Shown: positions 27,362 through 35,809, numbered from the stretch's first letter. The stretch is 39,532 bases of DNA from Desulfobulbus alkaliphilus (GCF_016918545.1 NZ_JAFFQC010000031.1:1-39532), one strand, 5' to 3'. Notes: generated by a model not told the origin, from the letters alone. A program made the numbers and translations.

Positions 27362-27841
27362 ATGCCCAGAGTCCAGGTCAACACCCAGGCACCCGATTTT
27401 TCCCTGCCCGATCTGCAGGGCCGCACAGTGACCTTAAGCGATTTTTTCGGGCACAGGCATGTGGTGGTGGTGTTTAATCGCGGTTTTTTGTGACCTTTCT
27501 GCCGCAGGCACATGGCGCAGTTGCGCCAGGATTATGAGCGTTTCGTGGAGATGGGGGCTGAGATCGTGGTGGTCGGCCCGGAGACAGCGGAATCGTTTCG
27601 TCGCTATTGGCAGGAGGAGCAACTGCCTTTTATCGGGTTGCCCGATCCGGAGCAGACAGTGCTCAGCCTCTATGGTCAGGAAGTGCGGTTGTTCAAACTC
27701 GGGCGGATGCCGGCCCTCATGTTGATTGATGCATCCGGCCTGCTGCGATTTGTGCACTACGGTCATTCGATGGCGGATATACCCGACAATGAAGAGATTC
27801 TGCAGTTGCTGGCATCGGCCAGTGGCCTGAAAGAAGGGTAA
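27362..27841 (+). CDS. Selenocysteine-containing peroxiredoxin-like protein (U44-P-F-C47)
   Basis: The frame from ATG 27362 (AAGGAGG about 8 nt upstream) continues to the TAA at 27839 with one in-frame TGA at 27491-27493, codon 44. The product is a thioredoxin-fold, AhpC/TSA-like protein: APDFSLPDLQGRTVTLSDFF, VVVVFNRGFL-U-PFCRRHMAQL, GAEIVVVGPE, LPDPEQTVLSLYG. In ordinary members this position reads FW-C-P-Y-C, so the TGA falls exactly on the active cysteine, making selenocysteine the straightforward reading. A stable hairpin follows the TGA (next entry). Total 159 residues. It is expected to reduce peroxides or disulfides using an external reductant. A caller treating TGA as stop would give a 43-residue stub plus a headless ORF. 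Confidence 0.9.
27491..27530 (+). promoter_or_regulatory. Selenocysteine UGA and candidate bacterial SECIS hairpin
   Basis: The TGA (27491-27493) is followed by a stem TGGCGC (27513-27518) and GCGCCA (27523-27528) around an AGTT loop, 26 nt after the codon. Distance and position inside the reading frame fit a bacterial SECIS element read by SelB. The consensus is loose, so folding is the only support. Confidence 0.6.
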
Positions 27842-27842
27842 A

Positions 27843-27874
27843 GAAACCAATCAGGCTTGTACCTGGGTGGTTTC
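27843..27874 (+). terminator. Hairpin after the selenoprotein gene
   Basis: GAAACCA (27843-27849) pairs with TGGTTTC (27868-27874), with AGG/CCT inside and a 3x3 internal loop. It starts right after the TAA. No strong T-run follows. Confidence 0.4.
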
Positions 27875-27889
27875 TCACGCTCCTGAATT

Positions 27890-27935
27890 CCTGAATCCGT
27901 GACGGGGGCTCTTTTTTTTGGGTATATCTGACTTC
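27890..27935 (+). mobile_element. MITE-like element, left-end fragment (copy 7)
   Basis: It begins CCTGAATCCGTGACGG and keeps the TTTTTTTTGGGTATATCT block, then diverges; weak similarity may extend to about 27968. It lies between the convergent selenoprotein and HDAC genes. Confidence 0.7.
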
Positions 27936-28039
27936 GCTGACCGCTAAAACCCTTGTATGCGGGCCGCCACCTTCTGCCGTATGGGTACTTGAAATTGCGT
28001 ACTCTGTGAACCGCCCTTGTCTGTAACCAGGCGGCAGGG

Positions 28040-29350
28040 TTATTTTCCGGGTCGGTAGCGATACTGTTTGTTTTTCTGGTCAAGGATCTGCACGATGATG
28101 TAGTCGTCGTCGGTTCGTTGAAAAGCGTCGTAGCCTTCCTGTTCACAGGCAGGGCAGCAGTCAATGGGCAGTTCGATGCCCAGGCAGGTGCTGATATGAC
28201 TTGAGCTGGTCTGGATCAGGCGGACACCCCGGCACTGGTCACAGTCCTTTAATGCCTCCCGCTGTTTTTCGAGAATGCCTTCGGTATCGTAATAGATTTT
28301 CCGTTCGCGGATGAAATACTCCCCTTCTTTTTTGAAGTCCCCTGGTTGCGGATGGAAATACGTATCCGTCAAATGACCGCAGAGTTGTTTGATGTACTCG
28401 AGGGTTTCAGGTTCTTCCCGCAGCAGGTCGGCGTGGTAATCCGGTTCACGGACGGCTGAATAATCGCAGCCGGCCATGGCCAGACATATCCCCAGGTTGA
28501 CATAGGGCAGGGCGCCCTTGATCGAATACCCGCCTTCGAGAACAGCGATGTCGGGTTTGAGCAGATCGTTGAGTCGGGCGTATCCCTGGGCGGAGAACTG
28601 CATGTTGGTGATGGGGTCGGAGTAATGGTTGTCCTGACCGGCTGAATTGATCACCAGATCCGGTTTGAAGTCGGCGAGAATGGGAAGAACCACGTTTTCC
28701 AGGGCATGGAGATAACCTGTATCGGAAGTGCGCGGCGGCAGAGGAATGTTGATAGTTCGTCCCAGTGCTCTCGGGCCGCCGTTCTCCTCGGGAAATCCTG
28801 AGCCCGGATACAGAGTGCGGCCATCCTGATGGATGGAGATGAAGAGAATATCCGGGTCGTGCCAGTAGACATCCTGGGTGCCGTCACCATGATGACAGTC
28901 GGTATCGACAATGGCAATGCGCTTGCGACCGTACCGTTCACGGATCCACTCGACCATCACCGCCTCGATATTGATATTACAGAAACCGCGATTACCATGC
29001 ACTACCTTCATGGCATGGTGACCGGGTGGGCGGACCAGGGCAAAGGCCCTGCGGGTTTTCTGCTCCATCACCAGTTTAGCCGCCTGGATGGCACCTCCTG
29101 CCGATATCCGATGCGATTCGGTACAGATGCGATCCACCGAGGGAAAACAGAAGTGCGTGCGGAGGATGTCCTGGTCCTTGGCCCGGAGGGGGCGATGCTC
29201 GCTGATGCCCTCGATATCAAACAATCCCTCCTCGCGAAACTGATCCTGGGTGTACAGCAATCGTTCTTCCCTTTCGGGATGGGATGAGGAAATTGCCCAG
29301 TCATAGGCAGGGAAAAAAATAACTCCTAGGGAAGAAGTAGCTTTCAGCAT
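28040..29350 (-). CDS. Histone-deacetylase-family amidohydrolase with a C-terminal Cys cluster
   Basis: The arginase/deacetylase fold is clear. RPPGHHA carries the paired histidines 111-112, and D149-T-D151-C-H153-H154-G-D-G-T holds the zinc ligands and general base. GSGFPEENG and NSAGQDNHYSDP follow, and ALLEGGYS-like VLEGGYSI is present. Bacterial members deacetylate acetylated polyamines, proteins or small amides. The C-terminus adds about 100 residues with CDQCRG and CCPACEQ, a probable zinc-ribbon absent from the minimal enzyme. Length 436 residues. It lies 59 nt after hyuA on the same strand, probably in one operon with hyuA and the macro-domain gene. The substrate is unknown. Confidence 0.9.
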   Translation of the reverse strand: MLKATSSLGVIFFPAYDWAISSSHPEREERLLYTQDQFREEGLFDIEGISEHRPLRAKDQDILRTHFCFPSVDRICTESHRISAGGAIQAAKLVMEQKTRRAFALVRPPGHHAMKVVHGNRGFCNINIEAVMVEWIRERYGRKRIAIVDTDCHHGDGTQDVYWHDPDILFISIHQDGRTLYPGSGFPEENGGPRALGRTINIPLPPRTSDTGYLHALENVVLPILADFKPDLVINSAGQDNHYSDPITNMQFSAQGYARLNDLLKPDIAVLEGGYSIKGALPYVNLGICLAMAGCDYSAVREPDYHADLLREEPETLEYIKQLCGHLTDTYFHPQPGDFKKEGEYFIRERKIYYDTEGILEKQREALKDCDQCRGVRLIQTSSSHISTCLGIELPIDCCPACEQEGYDAFQRTDDDYIIVQILDQKNKQYRYRPGK

Positions 29351-29409
29351 GGTCGTATGGTCTCTCGGGATAGCTGATTGATCGGGGCTGGCGGATACTG
29401 CACGGCCTT

Positions 29410-31107
29410 TCAGCGGGTCGCCGCCATCTGGATATCAACGGCACTGTCACTGTTCAGCCGGGCGATGACCGCCGGTTGCACCTGGGCGACCACCCGGATG
29501 TTTCTGCCGCTGGTATAGGAACCGTCCACCATGTTGAAGGAATCCGCCTGGGTAATCTGAATTTCGTCCGCGGGCAGAGAGACGCCGGCCTGAGCCAGGT
29601 CGTTTGCCAGCAGATTCCTGGCTTCTTCGACTGCCTCGTCCAGGGAGTAGCTCCTGGGGATCGAGCGAAAAACACCGAGCATGGGCGCGGAAACCTTTCC
29701 TTTGGCCGTATCCGCGGTCAAGGTCAGGTGGCTGGTGGTGCGGGTCAGGGCGGCGCCAATGGCGTTGACCACTCCGTACAGGGTCGGCACTTCGACGTCC
29801 ATTCCCAGCCGGTCTTCAAGGACACCCTTGAACACGGACGCAGGACCTCCTATAACAATGATTTTTCGTGGAGATATATCTCTTTCCTCAAGTATCTCGT
29901 GGATAGTGTACACGGGTTTCGAATTGACCAGGGCAATCAGGGCTTCAATTTTGGCGGCTATGGCGTTGACGGCAGCATCAACCGCTTCGGAGGCCAATTG
30001 CCGGCTGTCCATACCGTAATCCGCGGCCAGGGCTTTGAGGCCATCATGGGAAAGGGAAACATCACCCAATTGCGCCAGGCCAAGAACATTGCAGGCATCC
30101 ATCAGGGTGGCCGCCGGTCCGCCGTTGGCCAGGCAGGGGCCGAGACGATGCGGTCCGGTACGGACACCGCTCTTGCCGACACTGAGCAGCGAATCGCCGC
30201 CGATGCCGATGGATTCGACGTGAATCGCCCGCACCAGGGTGGGATGATTGTTGATGGCGATGCCTTCCCGCTCCAGGAGCGGTTGACCGCCAGCAAACAG
30301 GGCGATATCCGTAGTCGTGCCACCGATATCAAGCATGATCAGGTCGGAGGTGGCCTGGGTGGTGGCCATGATGCCCATGACCGAAGCTGCCGGACCGGAA
30401 AAGATCGATTGCACGGGTGTTTCCAGGGCACGGGTCAGAGGCATGGTGCCGCCGTCCGCCTTGAGGATGTTGACCTCGGCCTGGAGGGTTAAGCCGCGGA
30501 GACTGGCGGCCAGGGCGGTGGAAAAGGAGCGGAAGGTTTTCCACACCGCGGAGTTATAGTAGGCGGTATGGATGCGGCGACCGAAATTGAGCTGCCCCGA
30601 GACCAGGTGGCCGGTTGAAATAAAATCAGCCCGTTCGCCCAATTGTTCCCGCATCCGGTTTTCCGATGCAGGATTACGCGGAGAAAATTTGGCGGCTACC
30701 GCAAAAAACTTCACTCCCTGGGTCAAGCAGGCGTCAATGGCCTCCTTCAGTATCGTCTCGTCCAGCGGTGCGGTTTCCGTGCCGATGTGATCGAGGCTGC
30801 CGGGTATGATATGGAAGTGATCGCCGATCCGGTAAGTGTCCACGGCGATCCCGGGCCCCCCTGCCACCAGCACCCCGACGGGATCGGTATTACCAGTCAC
30901 GATGGCATTGGTACTCAGGGTCGTGCTCAGATTCAGGGTCTCGACCCTTGTCGCGTCCTGACCGGCGAGAACTATATGCAGAACCTGATTAATCGATTCC
31001 AGCAGATTGTCATGATTGGTGGGAGCCTTGGCAGCAGCGATCAATCTGGTCCCGTCGATGAGAACGGAGTCGGTGTGGGTGCCGCCGATATCGATTCCTA
31101 TGCGCAT
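29410..31107 (-). CDS. Hydantoinase/oxoprolinase-family protein (HyuA-like)
   Basis: The protein starts MRIGIDIGGTHTDSVLIDG, the ATPase-type phosphate loop of Hydant_A_N, and continues with the Hydantoinase_A domain: NLSTTLSTNAIVTG, LKADGGTMPLTRA, IFSGPAASVMG and MLDIGGTTTDIALF. The family performs ATP-dependent opening of hydantoin, 5-oxoproline or related rings, or acetone carboxylation. At 565 residues it is shorter than the usual HyuA of about 680-700, and no HyuB partner is adjacent, so it belongs to a stand-alone subgroup of uncertain substrate. The ATG has AAGGAG 5 nt upstream. HDAC-like follows by 59 nt and the macro gene precedes by 145 nt. Confidence 0.9.
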   Translation of the reverse strand: MRIGIDIGGTHTDSVLIDGTRLIAAAKAPTNHDNLLESINQVLHIVLAGQDATRVETLNLSTTLSTNAIVTGNTDPVGVLVAGGPGIAVDTYRIGDHFHIIPGSLDHIGTETAPLDETILKEAIDACLTQGVKFFAVAAKFSPRNPASENRMREQLGERADFISTGHLVSGQLNFGRRIHTAYYNSAVWKTFRSFSTALAASLRGLTLQAEVNILKADGGTMPLTRALETPVQSIFSGPAASVMGIMATTQATSDLIMLDIGGTTTDIALFAGGQPLLEREGIAINNHPTLVRAIHVESIGIGGDSLLSVGKSGVRTGPHRLGPCLANGGPAATLMDACNVLGLAQLGDVSLSHDGLKALAADYGMDSRQLASEAVDAAVNAIAAKIEALIALVNSKPVYTIHEILEERDISPRKIIVIGGPASVFKGVLEDRLGMDVEVPTLYGVVNAIGAALTRTTSHLTLTADTAKGKVSAPMLGVFRSIPRSYSLDEAVEEARNLLANDLAQAGVSLPADEIQITQADSFNMVDGSYTSGRNIRVVAQVQPAVIARLNSDSAVDIQMAATR

Positions 31108-31252
31108 GGCAACTCCTTGCCTGGATGGAAGGGGAGGCCGATGGAACCGGCCCTTGATCGGTTATTGTCGCGTTCCGTTGCCCGCGGAACACGTTGCTGT
31201 CGAAACAGGCTCTGGTTGAGCATGGAGCAATACGACAAAGGTGCCCACCCTC

Positions 31253-31759
31253 TCAGCCCAGACTATGCATGGCCTGGGCAAAGGCGAATTTGACCTGGGG
31301 CTGAAAGCAGACGATGAAGACTTCCTTTGGTTTGCCGTGTTTGTCGATAAAGGATTGGATGGTGTCCAGGGCTACATCGGCAGCTTCATCGAAGGGGAAT
31401 CCGTAGGCACCGCAACTGATGGCCGGAAAGGCTATGGACTGGATGTTGTTGCGGACCGCCAACTCCAGGCAGTTCCGGTAACAGCTCGCCAGCAGGGCCG
31501 GTTCATTGTTGTTGCCGCCCTGCCATACCGGGCCCACTGTGTGGATCACGTGTCGGGCCGGCAGATTGTACCCCTTGGTTATCACCGCCTGCCCGGTCTT
31601 GCAGCCACCAATGGTTCGGCATTCCGCCAGCAACTCAGGGCCGGCGGCCCGGTGGATGGCGCCGTCGACACCACCGCCGCCGAGCAGAGTTTCGTTGGCT
31701 GCGTTGACGATGGCATCAACCTTGAGGGTGGTAATATCAGATTCAATCAGTTGGATCAT
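31253..31759 (-). CDS. Macro-domain protein (ADP-ribose / O-acetyl-ADP-ribose hydrolase type)
   Basis: The 168-residue protein is essentially one macro domain. [24 protein letters not shown] is the hallmark ADP-ribose-binding loop; [20 protein letters not shown] and [21 protein letters not shown] follow. This pattern matches YmdB-type enzymes that remove acetyl from O-acetyl-ADP-ribose or reverse mono-ADP-ribosylation. Cytoplasmic. The ATG has GGGAG 6 nt upstream. It appears to lead the unit macro-hyuA-HDAC; a 145-bp gap before hyuA leaves co-transcription unproven. Confidence 0.95.
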   Translation of the reverse strand: MIQLIESDITTLKVDAIVNAANETLLGGGGVDGAIHRAAGPELLAECRTIGGCKTGQAVITKGYNLPARHVIHTVGPVWQGGNNNEPALLASCYRNCLELAVRNNIQSIAFPAISCGAYGFPFDEAADVALDTIQSFIDKHGKPKEVFIVCFQPQVKFAFAQAMHSLG

Positions 31760-31876
31760 GGTGGGCTCCCGGAATGTGGGTGGGCATGGTCAACAGCCGC
31801 CTGGGATTGTTCTTCCTGAAAGAGGTGACGATCCTGCATCAGGGTCGCCGGACAGTCAGGAAGCTCGAGACATTTT

Positions 31877-32002
31877 CCTGAATCCGTGAGCGAATGCCCC
31901 GAAGGGTTGCTGGTGAAAGTTTTTTTCAAAGGTTTAGCAACAACTATAATATGCTTACAGCAAGATATACCAAAAAAATCGTCCAGCCGTCACGGATTCA
32001 GG
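31877..32002 (-). mobile_element. MITE-like element, short copy (copy 8)
   Basis: This 126-bp copy has both termini CCTGAATCCGTGAGC and GTCACGGATTCAGG and the AAGATATACC core, but lacks the internal hairpin; its deletion point differs from copies 2-4. Flanking pentamers match poorly (ATTTT/ATTCA). It lies upstream of the macro-domain gene. Confidence 0.8.
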
Positions 32003-32167
32003 ATTCAGGCAACGAAGCAGGAGCATCCTGCACTGGCGGTCAGCGGCTCGAACAGGATTGTCACCGCGCCTGAAAATTTGTCTTAACTGTAGGCAAAAAC
32101 AATAAAAACGTCAACGTTTTCAGAAAAATAGAGATAAAGGTTTTGATTATTTCCGGGAATGTTTGGT
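32003..32167. other. Intergenic remainder between MITE copy 8 and the DEAD-box gene
   Basis: It holds an AT-rich palindrome AAAACGT-CA-ACGTTTT (32105-32120) of unknown role. No gene seen. Confidence 0.4.
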
Positions 32168-32198
32168 TCTCACCCTGCGCATGGGGCGCAGGGTGAGA
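32168..32198 (-). terminator. Strong hairpin downstream of the DEAD-box helicase
   Basis: A perfect 13-bp stem (32168-32180 with 32186-32198) with a 5-nt loop lies about 60 nt after the helicase stop. No T-run follows on the minus strand. Confidence 0.6.
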
Positions 32199-32259
32199 CG
32201 AGTCGGGAGCTGGACAGGCAGTAGTCTGTCAGATGGGAAAGGAAGCGGGAGGTGTGACG

Positions 32260-33492
32260 TTATCTGGAAACAGGCCGGTTTCTTTTCCGTGGGGCCCGTG
32301 TTCCTTTTCCCGGCTTGGTGGTGTGTTTCGGTTTTGCGGCTCGTTTGAAGTCCGAGACGAACAGTTCCTCTTCAGGCCATTCCACCGGAATTTTATAGCG
32401 GATATATTCTTCGATATCTTCCAGGCTCAAGGCACCGATCTCATCGGCAAAGGAAATAGCCTTGCCTTTGGCTCCGGCCCGGGCGGTCCTGCCGATGCGG
32501 TGGACATAATCTTCCCGATCTTCGGGCAGATCGTAATTGATCACGTGGGTCACGCCCTCGATATGCAGCCCCCGGGAAGCGACATCAGTGGCGATGAGAA
32601 TAGGCAGACTGCCTTCCTTGAAGGCCTTCATGATCCGCAGGCGTTTTTCCTGGGCAACATCGCCGGAAATGAGACGACAGGGAAAACCGTTGGCGTTCAT
32701 GCGGGCATGCAGGTGTTCGCCTTCCCGTTTGGTGTTGGTGAAAATAATGGTGCGGGTCATGCTGTCACGACGGAGAAGACCCAACAGCAGGGGGAATTTT
32801 TCCCGGCGGGAAACATGGTACAGCACCTGCTCAATCGCATCCGCTGTGATCCGCTCTCCGGAAACGCTGATCTTTTCCGGGACATTCATGAATTCATAGG
32901 CCAGTTCCATGACCCGGTGATTCAGGGTCGCGGAGAACAGGAGGTTCTGGCGCTTGTCAAAGGGAGGCAGGCGGCGGAGGATAAAGCGCAGATCGGCTAT
33001 AAAGCCCATGTCAAACATTCTGTCGGCCTCATCGATGACCAGCATCTCAACCGCGCTGAGACTGAACACCTTCTGCTTGAGGTAATCGATCAAACGGCCC
33101 GGGGTGGCGATGATGATATCAGCGCCCTGGCGCAGGCCCTCGCGTTGCCTGGCGTAATCTACCCCGCCATAAACAGCCTGGATGGAAAAACCGCAATGCA
33201 TTCCCAGCAGCCTGGCATCGTGTTCGATCTGCACGACCAGTTCTCTGGTCGGGGCGAGAATCAAGGCGCGAGCATGATTGCCTGTCACTGTGGTGTTGGT
33301 CAACAGCCGGTTGAAAAGCGTTATGAGAAAGGCCGCGGTCTTGCCGGTACCGGTCTGGCCCTGACCCGCCACGTCCTTGCCCTTGAGGGTGAGAGGCAGC
33401 GTCAGTTCCTGGATGGGGGTACATTCGGTGAATTCAGCCTCGACAATACCCTTTCGGAGGGGTTCCGGCAGGGCCAGCTGGTCAAATTGCAT
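32260..33492 (-). CDS. DEAD-box ATP-dependent RNA helicase
   Basis: The 410-residue protein has all core motifs: Q motif FTECTPIQELTLP, motif I GQTGTGKT (45-52), motif Ia PTREL, motif II DEAD with DRMFDMGF, SAT motif, and the C-terminal domain with ATDVASRGLHIEGV and HRIGRTARAG. A short basic tail (KHTTKPGKGTRAPRKRNRPVS) likely contacts RNA. It resembles RhlE/RhlB-type helicases of RNA decay and ribosome assembly. I chose the ATG at 33492, with AAGGAG 7 nt upstream. A full MITE-like element ends only 22 bp upstream of this start, so its promoter lies inside or beyond the element. Confidence 0.95.
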   Translation of the reverse strand: MQFDQLALPEPLRKGIVEAEFTECTPIQELTLPLTLKGKDVAGQGQTGTGKTAAFLITLFNRLLTNTTVTGNHARALILAPTRELVVQIEHDARLLGMHCGFSIQAVYGGVDYARQREGLRQGADIIIATPGRLIDYLKQKVFSLSAVEMLVIDEADRMFDMGFIADLRFILRRLPPFDKRQNLLFSATLNHRVMELAYEFMNVPEKISVSGERITADAIEQVLYHVSRREKFPLLLGLLRRDSMTRTIIFTNTKREGEHLHARMNANGFPCRLISGDVAQEKRLRIMKAFKEGSLPILIATDVASRGLHIEGVTHVINYDLPEDREDYVHRIGRTARAGAKGKAISFADEIGALSLEDIEEYIRYKIPVEWPEEELFVSDFKRAAKPKHTTKPGKGTRAPRKRNRPVSR

Positions 33493-33513
33493 TCAGTCTC
33501 CTTGTGAAATATT

Positions 33514-33731
33514 CCTGAATCCGTGAGCGTTCGTCCGTGTGTTAGCTTCATTGTCTGTGACCGTTCGATTAAAGTAAACTTTATCGGACGGTTACGGGCA
33601 ATGAAGATGGCGTGCGGACGGGCGCCCCGCAGGGCGGCTGGTGAAAATTATTATCAAGGATTCAGCTGCAATTATAATCTGATTACAGCTAGCTATAATC
33701 AAAACAAAAGTCCGGCCGTCACGGATTCAGG
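33514..33731 (-). mobile_element. MITE-like element, full-length copy (copy 9)
   Basis: This 218-bp copy has perfect 13-bp terminal inverted repeats (CCTGAATCCGTGA at 33514-33526 and its complement ending at 33731) and the internal hairpin at 33533-33619. Flanking pentamers are ATATT and ATGTT (4/5). It is the best specimen of the family in the window. Confidence 0.92.
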
Positions 33732-33806
33732 ATGTTGTCTTCAGGTCGTTGTACTTCGGCGCAGACAATACACACTGCGCCACGATATGGCAATGACTTG
33801 TGGCGG

Positions 33807-35132
33807 TCAATCGCCAAGAGGGGTGACCGTGTCGGTTTCCCTGATAAAGATCAGCATGTCATATCGTTCGGGAACGACAGTAGGCACATAATTGCCCTGT
33901 TCATTCCTCGGATTGTACACTACACCTATGGCCCGGTGGCCCAGGGGTTTGAGGAAAGCTCCCGTCGGTGCTCTGTCGTCCTCGTCGAAGAGCAGGTAGA
34001 ATTTTTCCAGACCGGTGGCGTTGAGCTTGGCTTCAAGGCTTCCTGGCATACCCCGGGGAACCTCCATGCGCATGGCCGGAGAACCCCAGCTCGAACCGGC
34101 CATCACCCTGCCGGTGTAGGTGGAAAACCCGATACTGTACACCTGGTCGCGTCCCTGCTCCTTCCTGCTGAGTGTACCGATATTGACCAGACCCTGTTCC
34201 GCCATCCGGGTTGCCCGGGCGTCGCCGACATGGGTGTTGTGGGCCCAGACAACACCTCTCGAGTCGTTGCCGTACCGTGCCAGCAGTTTGTTGACCGTGT
34301 CGTTCATATGGGAGACTCTGCTGTTCCATGCCTCTGGTCCACCCTGGACGGCGAGCCTGAAGTACGCCTCCGCATTCTGAACGACATAGGCGTTCTGCAG
34401 GGCGGCAAAATAGGCGTCGGCATCCAGGGAGGCCAGTTCCTCGCCTGCAGAATCGAGGTAGGCGACAAGATCCTGAATTTCCTGCCGGCATGAAATCCTG
34501 CCCGCGGCCGCGGCCCGGCCATAGACCCATTCGTTTCTGCCATAGGTGGTGAAGCAGGCGGCTTTTTCTTCCAGGTCTGAAAAATGATCGCCGGCATGCT
34601 CCCGCAGATACAGCAGCAGCATGTCCAGGGACTCCCATTGACCGTACACGTCCATGCCATAAAAACCGATCCTCTGCGCGTGAGGAAGCCGGGCATTATG
34701 GGCCTGCAGCCACACGAGAAATTCCTTGACCTCTTCGTTGGCCCACATCCATTGGGGCCATCTGGTCAATTGTTCCAGCAGAACCGATAGGTCTTGCTCC
34801 TCGCCGGCAAGGTCGGATTTGACATGGGTATTCAATCTGTGGAGGGCAGCCCAGTCGCCTTCCACCGCCACAAAAGAAATGTCGCCTCTCTCTATCAGCC
34901 TCTTGGTGATTTCCGCTCGTTTTCGATAAAATTCCGCTGTCCCGTGCGTTGATTCACCGATCAGAATCAGCCTGCTGTTGGGAACAGCGGCAGCGATCCG
35001 GTCCAGATCAGCATCGCTCTCAATTGGCACGGCGCGTTGCTGCACAGCGTCGATGAAGTCGCTGTGACCGGAGACTCCTGGCGAACAGCCGCCAAAAAGC
35101 AGCAGGAGGGTCAGCACCAGTATGTTTCTCAT
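33807..35132 (-). CDS. Erythromycin-esterase-family protein, predicted lipoprotein
   Basis: After MRNILVLTLLLLFGGC, a signal peptide with a lipobox cysteine, the protein shows the EreA-like fold: LILIGESTHGTAEFYRKRAEITKRLIE with catalytic Glu/His, FVAVEGDWAALHRLN, GFYGMDVYGQW and RGVVWAHNTHVGDARATRM. Related enzymes hydrolyse macrolide lactones, but most chromosomal relatives have no known substrate, so resistance should not be assumed. I chose ATG 35132, with GGGAGAG about 7 nt upstream. It is probably anchored in the periplasm or outer membrane. MITE-like copy 10 ends about 40 bp upstream of the start and separates it from DUF2058. Confidence 0.9.
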   Translation of the reverse strand: MRNILVLTLLLLFGGCSPGVSGHSDFIDAVQQRAVPIESDADLDRIAAAVPNSRLILIGESTHGTAEFYRKRAEITKRLIERGDISFVAVEGDWAALHRLNTHVKSDLAGEEQDLSVLLEQLTRWPQWMWANEEVKEFLVWLQAHNARLPHAQRIGFYGMDVYGQWESLDMLLLYLREHAGDHFSDLEEKAACFTTYGRNEWVYGRAAAAGRISCRQEIQDLVAYLDSAGEELASLDADAYFAALQNAYVVQNAEAYFRLAVQGGPEAWNSRVSHMNDTVNKLLARYGNDSRGVVWAHNTHVGDARATRMAEQGLVNIGTLSRKEQGRDQVYSIGFSTYTGRVMAGSSWGSPAMRMEVPRGMPGSLEAKLNATGLEKFYLLFDEDDRAPTGAFLKPLGHRAIGVVYNPRNEQGNYVPTVVPERYDMLIFIRETDTVTPLGD

Positions 35133-35172
35133 CACAATACTCTCCCTTGCAGTATCCATCTGCTGACGGAAT

Positions 35173-35342
35173 CCTGAATCCGTGGCGGCTGGATGCTTGT
35201 TTTTGCTTCAACTTGCAGTAAGCAGGTTAACAATACGACGATATTTTTGGCAATTCTCCTTCACCAGCCACTCTTCGGGGGCGTCCGTCGGTACGCTCAC
35301 GGGCCCGGGTCCAAGGCAGGATCCCGCCTTGAGGGATTCAGG
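35173..35342 (+). mobile_element. MITE-like element, diverged copy (copy 10)
   Basis: The start CCTGAATCCGTGGCGGCTGG and the TTCACCAGCCACTCTTCGGGGG block are clear. The internal hairpin is deleted, and the right side is compound: a diverged end near 35316, then a GGATTCAGG end at 35342. It encodes the last 14 residues and the stop of the DUF2058 gene. Confidence 0.75.
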
Positions 35343-35809
35343 GTCTGATCATGGAGAAGCAGCAGGGCTTGCTGGTCACGCTCGGCTATCTGCCGGGCGA
35401 CCTTGGCCGGCACCACTTCATAGGCATCATGGAGCTTGACAATGCCCAGTTGGCCGCGGCTGAGCTGGTCGACCATTTCCCGGGAAACAATGATGCGCAT
35501 GATTCTGCCGTTCTCGACAAAATGGTAGGGCTCGCCACGCCCGTCCCGTTCGAGACGGTTTGTTTCTATGAGTTGCCTGACCTGAGCCTTTCGCTCGCGA
35601 AGGCGTTTTTCCTCATCGCGTTGGCGGTTGAGTTCCCTGGTCCGCTGGGCCTGGGCTGCCTGCTCTTTCTGCAGAGCACTCTCGGCCGGTGGTACCAAGT
35701 CCCCTTTGTTCTTCTTGCGGTTGACATGCTTTTCATGTTCAACTTTCTTGACTTGTCTGGTATTCACCAGTCCAGCCTTGAGCAACTGGTTCCGCAAAGG
35801 ATTTCCCAT
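35297..35809 (-). CDS. DUF2058-family protein (YaiL-like), C-terminus rewritten by a MITE
   Basis: The 170-residue protein is strongly charged and helical at first (MGNPLRNQLLKAGLVNTRQ, KNKGDLVPPAESALQKEQAAQA), with a long coiled-coil-like stretch RELNRQRDEEKRLRERKAQV. A C-terminal domain YHFVENGRIMRIIVSREM, LGIVKLHDAYEVVPAKVARQIAERD matches DUF2058. The family is small, cytoplasmic and of unknown biochemical role. The ATG has GGGA upstream. The final LNPSRRDPALDPGP and stop come from MITE-like copy 10, so the ancestral C-terminus was replaced; conserved sequence ends just before this point. Confidence 0.85.
   Translation of the reverse strand: MGNPLRNQLLKAGLVNTRQVKKVEHEKHVNRKKNKGDLVPPAESALQKEQAAQAQRTRELNRQRDEEKRLRERKAQVRQLIETNRLERDGRGEPYHFVENGRIMRIIVSREMVDQLSRGQLGIVKLHDAYEVVPAKVARQIAERDQQALLLLHDQTLNPSRRDPALDPGP

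Noticed and set aside
27512-27841. A separate 109-aa gene starting at ATG 27512
   Set aside because: It is the downstream part of the selenoprotein frame; the true start with a Shine-Dalgarno is at 27362.
32233-33507. 424-aa plus-strand frame opposite the DEAD-box helicase
   Set aside because: The helicase motifs on the minus strand are complete; the opposite frame follows from GC-biased codon use.
33807-35132. Macrolide-resistance gene
   Set aside because: Only family-level similarity to erythromycin esterase; most chromosomal relatives have no shown resistance function.
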